DNA from: Hyphomicrobiales bacterium
GTDB taxonomy: Bacteria; Pseudomonadota; Alphaproteobacteria; Rhizobiales; Rhizobiaceae
Reading direction: 5' to 3'
DNA length: 33,102 nt
NCBI GenBank assembly: GCA_021775495.1
Contig: JAJFHT010000304.1
Coordinates: forward strand, 1 to 33,102
Shown here: in pieces, positions 24,154-31,056 of the stretch
Numbering within the stretch: position 1 is the stretch's first letter
Layout of the letters: each line of letters starts with the position of its first letter
Notes under the pieces: model-generated
Told to the model about the DNA's origin: nothing
Database searches by the model: none
The model's input: only the letters and a program-made list of their open reading frames with translations
Position numbers and translations under genes: made by a program

Positions 24154-25350
24154 ATGTCGTCCGACTGGATCAAACGGCTCGGCCTGCTTGCAGTTGTTGT
24201 TGCCGCGGTTGCTGCCTTCTACATGGCCTTGCGCGAAAAACCGGTGCTGATCGACGCTGCGACCGTGCAGCAGGGACCAATGCGGGTAACCATCAATCAG
24301 GAAGGGATCACGCGGGTTCGTGACGTCTATACAGTCTCTTCTCCAATAGCCGGCCAGCTCGACAGGATGACACTTGAGGAGGGTGATCCGGTCAAGGCCA
24401 ACGAGACGGTCATCGCGTCGATCCATCCGATGGTTTCGTCATTCCTTGACGAACGGACACGAGCCGAATTGGTCGCGGCGGTCGAAGCGGCACGCTCCGC
24501 GGTTTCCCTCGCACAGGTCGACTACCAGAAAGCCCAGACTGCACTCAATCTGGCCCGTTCCGACCTCGATCGGGCAACACGCCTTTCCGAAACCGATATC
24601 ATCTCAGACCGGGATTTTGAAAAAGCGCAGAACGAAGTTGCGATCCTGCAGGCGCAGGTCAACAGCGCCAGGGCAAATATCCGGCTGAAAAAGGCGCAAT
24701 TGGCCAGCGCCGAAGTGCGCATAACCCAGCCCGACACTTTGGAAAAGTCGGACAAAAGCGGCTGTTGCCTTCATCTGCGCGCGCCGGTTGACGGTGTCAT
24801 CCTGAAGGTCCTGACAAAAAGCGAACAGGCCGTTGCCCAGGGAACCGGAATTGCTGAAATCGGCAATCCGAACGAACTCGAAATCGCGGTCGATCTACTA
24901 TCGGAAGATGCTGTTCGCATCACGATCGGAGCGGATGTGCTGATAACCAATTGGGGTGGCGACCATGATCTGGAGGCGACGGTCAGACGGATCGATCCCG
25001 CCGCCTTTACCAAGGTCTCGGCATTGGGCATCGAGGAGCAGCGGGTCAATGCGGTGCTAGACCTTAAACAGCCACAACCGCAATTGGGCCACGAGTTCAG
25101 GATATTTGCGCGGCTGGTCGTATGGGAGGCGGACAATGTTCTGACCGTGCCGATCGGGGCGTTGTTTCGAAGCGGTCGTGATTGGAGCGTCTTTCGGCTT
25201 GATGGAGACCGTATCAGTCTCGCGCGCCTGAAGATCGGTCACATGAACAGTCATTCGGCGGAAATCATCGAAGGTTTGAAAACCGGCGAAAAGGTCGTTC
25301 TGTATCCGAACGATGTGCTGGAGGACGGCACTCTGGTGGCCGAGCGGTAA
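24154..25350 (+). CDS. HlyD/MacA-family periplasmic adaptor protein
   Basis: This 398-residue membrane fusion protein has an N-terminal anchor at residues 9-25 (LGLLAVVVAAVAAFYMA) with a short cytoplasmic start. A lipoyl/barrel-sandwich half follows (TRVRDVYTVSSPIAGQLDRMTLEEGDPV, ~50-77), then an alpha-hairpin coiled coil from ~100 to 195 (EAARSAVSLAQVDYQKAQTAL and ILQAQVNSARANIRLKKAQL). The second lipoyl half is LRAPVDGVILKVLTKSEQAVAQGT, followed by a beta-barrel domain. A short coiled coil suggests contact with a TolC-type outer-membrane channel, which is not encoded nearby. It has SD GGAG overlapping the permease stop region. It completes a three-gene export operon possibly under FNR control. 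Confidence 0.9.
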   Translation: MSSDWIKRLGLLAVVVAAVAAFYMALREKPVLIDAATVQQGPMRVTINQEGITRVRDVYTVSSPIAGQLDRMTLEEGDPVKANETVIASIHPMVSSFLDERTRAELVAAVEAARSAVSLAQVDYQKAQTALNLARSDLDRATRLSETDIISDRDFEKAQNEVAILQAQVNSARANIRLKKAQLASAEVRITQPDTLEKSDKSGCCLHLRAPVDGVILKVLTKSEQAVAQGTGIAEIGNPNELEIAVDLLSEDAVRITIGADVLITNWGGDHDLEATVRRIDPAAFTKVSALGIEEQRVNAVLDLKQPQPQLGHEFRIFARLVVWEADNVLTVPIGALFRSGRDWSVFRLDGDRISLARLKIGHMNSHSAEIIEGLKTGEKVVLYPNDVLEDGTLVAER

Positions 25351-25385
25351 TTTAGCAAAATGATGATCCGAAACGGTCGCACCTG

Positions 25386-25721
25386 CTATGCGTGGGTGTC
25401 GGAATCCGGCGCCTCTTTCGGTTCGCAATAAATGCCATAGAGCGTTTCAAGCACTTTCTCGATATCTCCCGACGCAAGGCGATAATAGATCGTCCGGCCG
25501 TCACGCCGGGTCTGCACGAGCTTCATTGCCCTCAGTTTGGCCAGTTGCTGCGACAGGGCAGACTGGCTCAGCCCGACCTGCTCAATGAGTTCGGTAACCG
25601 AGTTTTCGCCTTTGAACAGGTGACACAGGATCATCAGCCGGTGTGGATTGGCCATTGCCAACAGCAGCTCAGCCGCGTCGCTGGCGCTCTCCTGCATGTT
25701 CTCAATCTGCATATTGATCAT
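25386..25721 (-). CDS. bigR: ArsR-family repressor, BigR/SqrR-like persulfide sensor
   Basis: This 111-residue winged-helix protein contains LLLAMANPHRLMILCHL, VTELIEQVGLSQSALSQQLAKL (recognition helix) and LVQTRRDGRTIYYRLA (wing). Cys33 in MILCHL and Cys99 in GIYCEP are placed like the cysteine pair of BigR and SqrR, which form a disulfide or tetrasulfide link when persulfides are present and then release DNA. Metal-binding motifs of classic ArsR sensors (ELCVCDL) are absent. The ATG at 25721 lies inside a palindrome; ATG at 25712 is an alternative. It diverges from two YeeE/YedE genes and a persulfide-dioxygenase-like gene, the known bigR context, and likely represses them and itself. Gene symbol is by context. 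Confidence 0.82.
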   Translation of the reverse strand: MINMQIENMQESASDAAELLLAMANPHRLMILCHLFKGENSVTELIEQVGLSQSALSQQLAKLRAMKLVQTRRDGRTIYYRLASGDIEKVLETLYGIYCEPKEAPDSDTHA

Positions 25722-25794
25722 ATGAATACTTCATAATATGTTAATCGAAATTCCGACCACAAGGAATTCACGAATCGGCTTCGTGCAATAATTT
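25721..25794. promoter_or_regulatory. Divergent promoter region of the BigR module with three palindromes
   Basis: Three perfect dyads lie between the repressor and the first membrane gene. They are TATGAA-TAC-TTCATA (25721-25735), AATTCC-N8-GGAATT (25749-25768) and CACGAA-N5-TTCGTG (25769-25785). The third falls between a candidate -35 (TTCACG, 25767-25772) and -10 (TAATTT, 25789-25794). Any could be the repressor site. The middle one resembles ATTC/GAAT-type SqrR sites, but the spacing differs from what I recall. Confidence 0.5.
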
Positions 25795-25811
25795 ACAACA
25801 TAGGACGTAAG

Positions 25812-26234
25812 ATGACCGAATTTACCCCGTATCTTTCATTGCTTGGCGGTGTCCTGATCGGACTGTCGGCGACGTTGTTGATGGCGCTCAATGGACGCAT
25901 TGCTGGCATGACCGGCATACTGTCGGGCATCATACCACCGCTGTCTCATGATTGGGAATGGCGCGCCGCATTTCTGGCCGGTGCGATTCTGACGCCAATG
26001 CTCTTCGTATTGGCAGGCGGGACGATCGCTTTTGCGGTCCCGATCTCCACCGCCGCACTCGTGGTCGGCGGATTGATCGTCGGGGTCGGCGTGAGTTTCG
26101 GATCCGGCTGCACCAGCGGTCATGGCATTTGCGGCATGGCGCGGTTTTCACCGCGATCGATCGTGGCAACGGTGGTGTTCATGATTGCCACGTTCATCAC
26201 GGTTTTCGTGGTTCGCCATGTGATTGGAGCGTAA
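25812..26234 (+). CDS. YeeE/YedE-family membrane protein, PmpA-like
   Basis: This 140-residue protein has about four helices. LSLLGGVLIGLSATLLMALNGRIAGMTGILSG is the N-terminal family signature. VGVGVSFGSGCTSGHGICGMARFSPRS holds the conserved cysteines (GCTSGH and GICG) thought to relay sulfur species such as thiosulfate or persulfide across the inner membrane in YeeE relatives. It is half the length of full YeeE, with the other half encoded by the next gene. The pair corresponds to PmpA and PmpB of bigR-type operons. The coding end overlaps a possible TTG start of the next gene, but its ATG follows at 26239. Confidence 0.85.
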   Translation: MTEFTPYLSLLGGVLIGLSATLLMALNGRIAGMTGILSGIIPPLSHDWEWRAAFLAGAILTPMLFVLAGGTIAFAVPISTAALVVGGLIVGVGVSFGSGCTSGHGICGMARFSPRSIVATVVFMIATFITVFVVRHVIGA

Positions 26235-26238
26235 GGTC

Positions 26239-26673
26239 ATGAAGATTTTTTCCGCACTCATCGCTGGCATGATATTCGGCATTGGAATTGCCCTTTCGGG
26301 CATGGCAAATCCAGCGAAAGTTCTCAACTTTTTCGACCTCGCCGGGACCTGGGATCCGAGCCTGATCTTTGTCATGGGCGGCGGGCTGATTACCACCCTG
26401 ATCGGCTATCGTCTGGTTTTTGCCGGCAGGCCACGTCCGGTTTTCGAAGCCGACTACAAAATTCCGTCAAGCCGGATCATCGATGCCCGGCTGGTTGGCG
26501 GATCGGCGGTATTTGGCATTGGCTGGGGCATATCCGGGTTCTGCCCGGGCGGTGTGATACCTGCACTCGGCTTGGGCTATTCGCAAACGGCGCTCTTTAC
26601 CGCAGCGATGATAGGTGGAATCCTGTTGGCGCGGCTATTGAACATGAGCGTGCTTCGACCACGTTCAGCATAA
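26239..26673 (+). CDS. YeeE/YedE-family (DUF6691-type) membrane protein, PmpB-like
   Basis: This 144-residue protein has about four helices. IFSALIAGMIFGIGIALSGMANPAKVLNFFDL is the N-terminal signature of this half. GWGISGFCPGGVIPALGLG carries the conserved FCPGG cysteine motif. The ATG at 26239 lies four bases after the previous stop, with GGAG/AAGG upstream; an upstream TTG at 26224 is not favoured. Together with the previous protein it would form a YeeE-like sulfur-compound channel. It is followed after 25 bases by the metallo-beta-lactamase-fold gene. Confidence 0.84.
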   Translation: MKIFSALIAGMIFGIGIALSGMANPAKVLNFFDLAGTWDPSLIFVMGGGLITTLIGYRLVFAGRPRPVFEADYKIPSSRIIDARLVGGSAVFGIGWGISGFCPGGVIPALGLGYSQTALFTAAMIGGILLARLLNMSVLRPRSA

Positions 26674-26698
26674 GCCGGCCATAAATGAGGATAACAAG

Positions 26699-27595
26699 AT
26701 GCCCGAGGTCATCCCCTTCACACCGGATATGCATGTGCGGCCAGACGTCCATGCTTTCTTTGACGCCGACTCGAATACGATCTCCTATATCGTGAAAGAC
26801 CCGTCATCGGATGCCTGTGCTGTCGTCGATTCGGTAATGGATATCGACATTGCTGCCGGCCGCATCACCCACGAGGGTGCGGACCGCATCATCAAACACA
26901 TCGCGGACAACGGATGGTCCTTGGAGTGGATCATAGAGACCCATGTGCATGCCGATCACCTGTCCGGCGCGCCTTACATTCAAGGCCAGTTGGGCGGCAA
27001 GCTGGGTATCAGCGAGAAGATCATCGTCATTCAGGACACGTTTGGAAAGATATTCAACGAAGGAACGGAATTCCAGCGTGACGGATCGCAATTCGACCAA
27101 TTGTTCAAAGACGGCGATTCCTATCAGATCGGAAACATGACGGCGCATACGCTTTACACGCCGGGCCACACGCCTGCCTGCATGACCCATGTAATCGGCG
27201 ACGCTGCCTTTGTTGGCGACACATTGTTTATGCCGGATGGCGGTTCGGCACGTGCGGATTTCCCCGGCGGCGATGCCCGTACGCTTTACCGCTCGATCAA
27301 ACGTGTGTTGTCGCTGCCGTTCCAGATGCGGCTGTTCATGTGTCACGATTACGGGCCCAATGGGCGTGATATCGCCTGGGAGACCAGCGTCCAGGAAGAG
27401 TCCGCCCACAATATCCACGTTAAAGACGGCACGACCGAGGACGAGTTTGTAAAGATGCGCGAGGCGCGCGACGCCACTTTGGCGATGCCACGGCTGATCA
27501 TTCCCTCACTGCAGGTCAATATGCGCGCCGGCAAGATGCCGCCGGCTGACAAGGACGGAAAGACCTTTCTGAAGGTGCCGGTGAATACGCTTTAA
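26699..27595 (+). CDS. Metallo-beta-lactamase-fold protein, persulfide dioxygenase (ETHE1/Blh)-like
   Basis: This 298-residue cytosolic protein has an iron-binding HVHADH motif (His82, His84, Asp86, His87). Further ligands are in TPGHTPACM, VGDTLF and the late FMCHDYGP. Only part of the usual two-metal set is typical for ETHE1-like mononuclear iron enzymes, which oxidise glutathione persulfide to sulfite. The long insert after HADH (GAPYIQGQLGGKLGISEKI) and the C-terminal LQVNMRAGKMPPAD stretch are shared with Blh proteins of bigR operons. There is no fused rhodanese domain. SD GAGG lies upstream. It is the last gene of the module and converges on the aminotransferase, with the two stops overlapping by four bases. 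Confidence 0.88.
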   Translation: MPEVIPFTPDMHVRPDVHAFFDADSNTISYIVKDPSSDACAVVDSVMDIDIAAGRITHEGADRIIKHIADNGWSLEWIIETHVHADHLSGAPYIQGQLGGKLGISEKIIVIQDTFGKIFNEGTEFQRDGSQFDQLFKDGDSYQIGNMTAHTLYTPGHTPACMTHVIGDAAFVGDTLFMPDGGSARADFPGGDARTLYRSIKRVLSLPFQMRLFMCHDYGPNGRDIAWETSVQEESAHNIHVKDGTTEDEFVKMREARDATLAMPRLIIPSLQVNMRAGKMPPADKDGKTFLKVPVNTL

Positions 27596-28911
27596 ATTGC
27601 TGCGTCGAACGCCGTTCCAAGTTTGTCGACGATCTCGCCGATCTGATCGTCGGTAATAATGAATGGTGGCGCCAGGAGGACATGATCGCCATTGACACCA
27701 TTGGCGGTGCCGCCCGCCGGGTAGCAGATCAATCCGGCTTCGAAGGCTGCTTTCTTGACCTTGCTGTGGATGGATTTATCCCTGTCGAATGGCTTTTTGC
27801 TATCGCGGTCCTCGACGATTTCAAGACCACGGAACAGACCGCGTCCCCTGATGTCGCCGATATGCGGGTGTTGTCCGAATGCCTGTTGTAGCGCCAGCTG
27901 CAGTTTTTCACCCTGATCTCGGGAACGTTGAACCAGTCCCTGTCCGGTGAGCTTGGTCACGACAGCCAACGATGCGGCGCAGGCGACAGGGTGCGCCATA
28001 TAGGTATGTCCGTGCTGGAAGAAGCCGGAGCCGGTTTCGATCGCGTTATAGATCTCCGCAGTGCAGAACATGACTCCGATCGGCTGATAACCGGCGCCAA
28101 GTCCCTTAGCGGTGCACAGGATATCCGGAGCGACATTGTCCTGTTCGCAGGCAAACAGCGTTCCGGTGCGGCCCATTCCGCACATCACTTCATCAAGGAT
28201 CAGCAAGACCCCGTGCCTGTCGCATATTTCCCTGATCCGCTTGAAATACCCCTCGACCGGTGGAACCGCGCCGGCAGTCGCGCCGACCACCGGTTCGGCG
28301 ACAAACGCCATGACGTTTTCCGAGCCCTGCCGGCGGATTTCCTCTTCCAGTTCGTTGGCGACACGCTGACCAAAATCAAAGGGAGATTCCTCGTCCTGGC
28401 GGCCGCGATATTCATAACAGGGCGAAATGTGGGATGTGTCGATCATCAATGGAGAGAACGGTTTGCGCCGCATCGTGCTTCCGCCCGTTGCAAGAGCGCC
28501 AAGCGTATTGCCGTGATAACTTTGATGCCGGGCTATGACGCGATGGCGGCTGCGCTCGCCTTTTTCGACGAAATACTGCCGGGCAAGTTTGATGGAAGCT
28601 TCAACAGCCTCCGATCCGCCTGACACAAAATAGGCTCGGTCAAGCGACCCGGGCGCATGGCTGATCAACAAATCGGCCAGTTGTTCCGCCGGTTCGGATG
28701 TAAAGAAACTGGTGTGGGCGAAGGCGACCTTGTCGAGCTGAACTTTGATGGCGGCGGTGACATCCGGATCGCCATGGCCGAGACAGGAAACGGCCGCGCC
28801 GCCGGAACCGTCGAAATAGTGTTTGCCTGCAGCGTCGATCAGATAACACCCATCTCCGCCGACCACGACGGGCGGCGATTGTCTGGTGTGTCGTGGAAAG
28901 ACGTGCGGCAT
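27592..28911 (-). CDS. Class III (omega) aminotransferase, PLP-dependent
   Basis: This 439-residue protein binds PLP through Lys269 (LCTAKGLGAGYQPIG). Asp240 in LLILDEVMCGMGRTG pairs with the pyridine nitrogen, SGGSEAVEASIKLAR (97-111) binds phosphate, and HQSYHGNTLGAL (129-140) supplies the stacking residue. GHTYMAHPVACAASLAV is the phosphate-binding loop from the partner subunit. The start at 28911 (MPHVFPRH) is favoured by an AAGGGA stretch upstream; 28941 would add ten residues. The family moves amino groups from diamines, GABA, beta-alanine, taurine or aromatic amines to pyruvate or 2-oxoglutarate, and the motifs do not choose among them. It diverges from an RpiR regulator and TRAP transporter operon, suggesting that the imported compound is its substrate. 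Confidence 0.9.
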   Translation of the reverse strand: MPHVFPRHTRQSPPVVVGGDGCYLIDAAGKHYFDGSGGAAVSCLGHGDPDVTAAIKVQLDKVAFAHTSFFTSEPAEQLADLLISHAPGSLDRAYFVSGGSEAVEASIKLARQYFVEKGERSRHRVIARHQSYHGNTLGALATGGSTMRRKPFSPLMIDTSHISPCYEYRGRQDEESPFDFGQRVANELEEEIRRQGSENVMAFVAEPVVGATAGAVPPVEGYFKRIREICDRHGVLLILDEVMCGMGRTGTLFACEQDNVAPDILCTAKGLGAGYQPIGVMFCTAEIYNAIETGSGFFQHGHTYMAHPVACAASLAVVTKLTGQGLVQRSRDQGEKLQLALQQAFGQHPHIGDIRGRGLFRGLEIVEDRDSKKPFDRDKSIHSKVKKAAFEAGLICYPAGGTANGVNGDHVLLAPPFIITDDQIGEIVDKLGTAFDAAI

Positions 28912-28989
28912 GGATATGATCCCTTCTGTGTGGATGACCAACCGGGTGACCGGTCATCCTGGCTGACCGAATTCAATAGATTAGCTTTG

Positions 28990-29042
28990 AAACATATGTA
29001 TTGGGGATTGAACAGGGGGAAAACGTATGTAACATTATGTTT
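28990..29042. promoter_or_regulatory. Repeated AAACRTATGT elements between aminotransferase and RpiR genes
   Basis: AAACATATGT (28990-28999) and AAACGTATGT (29021-29030) are direct repeats 31 bases apart, three helical turns. The second continues into an imperfect dyad with ACATTATGTTT (29032-29042). ACATATGT inside the first is itself palindromic. The site is well placed to control both the divergent aminotransferase and the regulator operon. Confidence 0.5.
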
Positions 29043-29061
29043 CGTTCAATCGGGAGGATTG

Positions 29062-29937
29062 ATGGACGAGAAGGTCACGATCGAGGACCGGGTGTCGGCG
29101 CGTTACGAGTCTTTGAGCGGCCAATTGCGTGCTGCGGCGGACTATGTCGTCGAGAACCCCATGGACATCGCCATGAGGAGCCTGCGTTCGGTTGCCGCGT
29201 CAAGCGGCCTTACTCCACCGACCTTCTCGCGCCTGGTCAGGGCGCTTGATTTCGAGTCCTACGAGGAAATACGCGAGCTCTGCCGCGATACCATCAGCCG
29301 CCAGACCGTTTCTTTTTCCGAGCGGGTTCAGCGCCTGCAATCGGAAGAGGCCAATGATGGCGTCCGAGACACGTTTCTGTTGCGCCAGTCGGCCGCGAGC
29401 GTAAGCAGCATCGAAAAACAGGCAAATTCACTGGATGCAGATAAACTCGACGCAGCCGTGGATGCGATCCTCCGTGCACGGCGGGTGATCCTTGTCGGTG
29501 CCCTGGCTTCGGCAGGCATTGCTGAGTATTTCGCCTATCTCGGACGCTGGATTTCCGAGCGATGGCTGATGGTCGGCCGAAACGATATCTCGCTTGGACC
29601 GGCGCTTGCACAAGCGACTTCGGAAGATGTCATGATCGTCATCACAATGTCGCCATTCGGCAAACGCTCAATGAACGCCGCACGAATAGCGGCGGAAAAG
29701 GGCGTTTTCCTGATTGTTATTACAGACAGGCACTCCTGTCCGGTACTGAAACAAGCAAATGCGGGATTTATAGTGCCGACGGAGAGCCCGCAATTTTTTT
29801 CATCTTACGTATCGACTGTGGTTCTTATTGAATCAATGATGGGTATGTTGGTCAGCAGAGCGGGGGAAAAGGCCAGCGCCCGGATACAGGAGGTGGAACA
29901 CAACAATCATCGTCTGGAAGAATACTGGGCGTTGTAG
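29062..29937 (+). CDS. RpiR/MurR-family transcriptional regulator
   Basis: This 291-residue protein has an N-terminal helix-turn-helix (residues ~1-80). It reads SLSGQLRAAADYVVENPMDIAMRSLRSVAASSGLTPPTFSRLVRALDFESYEEIREL, the RpiR pattern. A SIS domain at ~125-260 contains ARRVILVGALASAGIAEYFA and VMIVITMSPFGKRSMNAARIA, which normally bind phosphosugars. The ATG at 29062 has a textbook SD (GGGAGG), so the longer upstream open stretch is not used. Only 26 bases separate it from the TRAP binding-protein gene, so it is probably autoregulated and co-transcribed with the transporter. RpiR proteins of this branch also control non-sugar catabolism, which would fit the aminotransferase next door. Confidence 0.92.
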   Translation: MDEKVTIEDRVSARYESLSGQLRAAADYVVENPMDIAMRSLRSVAASSGLTPPTFSRLVRALDFESYEEIRELCRDTISRQTVSFSERVQRLQSEEANDGVRDTFLLRQSAASVSSIEKQANSLDADKLDAAVDAILRARRVILVGALASAGIAEYFAYLGRWISERWLMVGRNDISLGPALAQATSEDVMIVITMSPFGKRSMNAARIAAEKGVFLIVITDRHSCPVLKQANAGFIVPTESPQFFSSYVSTVVLIESMMGMLVSRAGEKASARIQEVEHNNHRLEEYWAL

Positions 29938-29963
29938 GTAATCGACAACAAGGGAGAAACAGT

Positions 29964-30929
29964 ATGTCGAAATACAGGACCATCAAAGGCTTGGCGCTGG
30001 TTGCCTCGCTGGCATTTTCGCCCGCAGCCTTTGCCGAAACATTTGTCACGGTTGGAACCGGTGGACAGACGGGCGTTTACTTCGTCGTCGGTCAGTCGAT
30101 CTGCAAGCTGGTCAATCGCGGCCAGTCCAAGCACAACATCAAGTGCACCGCGCCGTCGACCGGTGGATCGGTCGCAAATCTCAACGCGATCAAGGCTGGC
30201 GATATGGACATGGGCGTCGCCCAGTCAGACTGGCAGTATCATGCCTATAACGGTACGTCGAAATTCGAAGAGCAGGGCGCCAACAAGGATCTGCGCGCCG
30301 TATTTTCGGTTCATCCGGAGCCCTTCACAGTGGTTGCGCGTTCCGACAGTGGCGTCGCGACTTTTGATGATCTGAAAGGCAAGCGCGTCAATATCGGCAA
30401 TCCCGGATCCGGCCAACGCGGCACTATGGAAGTGCTGATGAATGCCAAGGGCTGGAGCAATGGCGACTTCGCTCTTGCGTCGGAGCTGAAATCGGCCGAA
30501 CAGTCGCAGGCGCTTTGTGACAACAAGGTTGATGCGATCGTCTTTACCGTTGGTCATCCGAACGGTTCGATCAAGGAAGCCACCACATCCTGCGATGCCA
30601 AGGTGATTCCGGTGACAGGCGCCGAGGTCGATAAGCTGATCGGCGACAATGCCTATTATGCTGCTGCGACCATTCCTGGTGGCATGTACAATGGCACCGA
30701 TGCCGACACACAGACCTTTGGCGTCGGCGCGACATTCGTCTCCTCGAACAAGGTTGATGAAGAAACCATCTATCAGATCGTCAAGGCCGTGTTCGACAAT
30801 TTCGACCGTTTCAAGGGCCTTCATCCGGCCTTTGCCAATCTGAAGCCGGAGAACATGATCACGAACAATCTGTCGGCTCCGCTGCATGATGGCGCCGCCC
30901 GCTACTACAAGGAAAAGGGCTGGATGTAA
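29964..30929 (+). CDS. TRAP transporter solute-binding protein, TAXI family
   Basis: This 321-residue periplasmic protein has a signal peptide at 1-24 (cut after AAFA, before ETFVTVG). FVTVGTGGQTGVYFVVGQSICKLV is the TAXI family opening. STGGSVANLNAIKAGDMDMGVAQSDW is the core signature. LKGKRVNIGNPGSGQRGTMEVL forms part of the ligand site, and DAIVFTVGHPNGSIKEA follows. The family binds glutamate, aromatic or other carboxylates, and the ligand here is unknown. SD AAGGGAG precedes the ATG. It is followed by a stable hairpin and the fused TRAP permease. Confidence 0.93.
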   Translation: MSKYRTIKGLALVASLAFSPAAFAETFVTVGTGGQTGVYFVVGQSICKLVNRGQSKHNIKCTAPSTGGSVANLNAIKAGDMDMGVAQSDWQYHAYNGTSKFEEQGANKDLRAVFSVHPEPFTVVARSDSGVATFDDLKGKRVNIGNPGSGQRGTMEVLMNAKGWSNGDFALASELKSAEQSQALCDNKVDAIVFTVGHPNGSIKEATTSCDAKVIPVTGAEVDKLIGDNAYYAAATIPGGMYNGTDADTQTFGVGATFVSSNKVDEETIYQIVKAVFDNFDRFKGLHPAFANLKPENMITNNLSAPLHDGAARYYKEKGWM

Positions 30930-30956
30930 GATCCATTGCCTTTTGAATGACCCCGT

Positions 30957-30979
30957 CCGGCCCGCTGTCAGCGGGCCGG
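30957..30979 (+). terminator. Intercistronic hairpin between TRAP binding-protein and permease genes
   Basis: CCGGCCCGCT and AGCGGGCCGG form a perfect 10-bp stem with a three-base loop (GTC). No T-run follows, so full termination is doubtful. Such hairpins often protect upstream binding-protein mRNA and raise its level over the permease. Confidence 0.6.
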
Positions 30980-31056
30980 TTCGGCAATAACAAGACCGGA
31001 TACCGGCAGGTTTTCAGAAGCAGGGTGACAGGCCCGAAAACGAGGGAACGACGGGG

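Noticed and set aside
28657..29061. Long N-terminal extension of the RpiR regulator
   Set aside because: It runs antisense through the aminotransferase start and the control region; the ATG at 29062 has a strong SD and starts the canonical domain.
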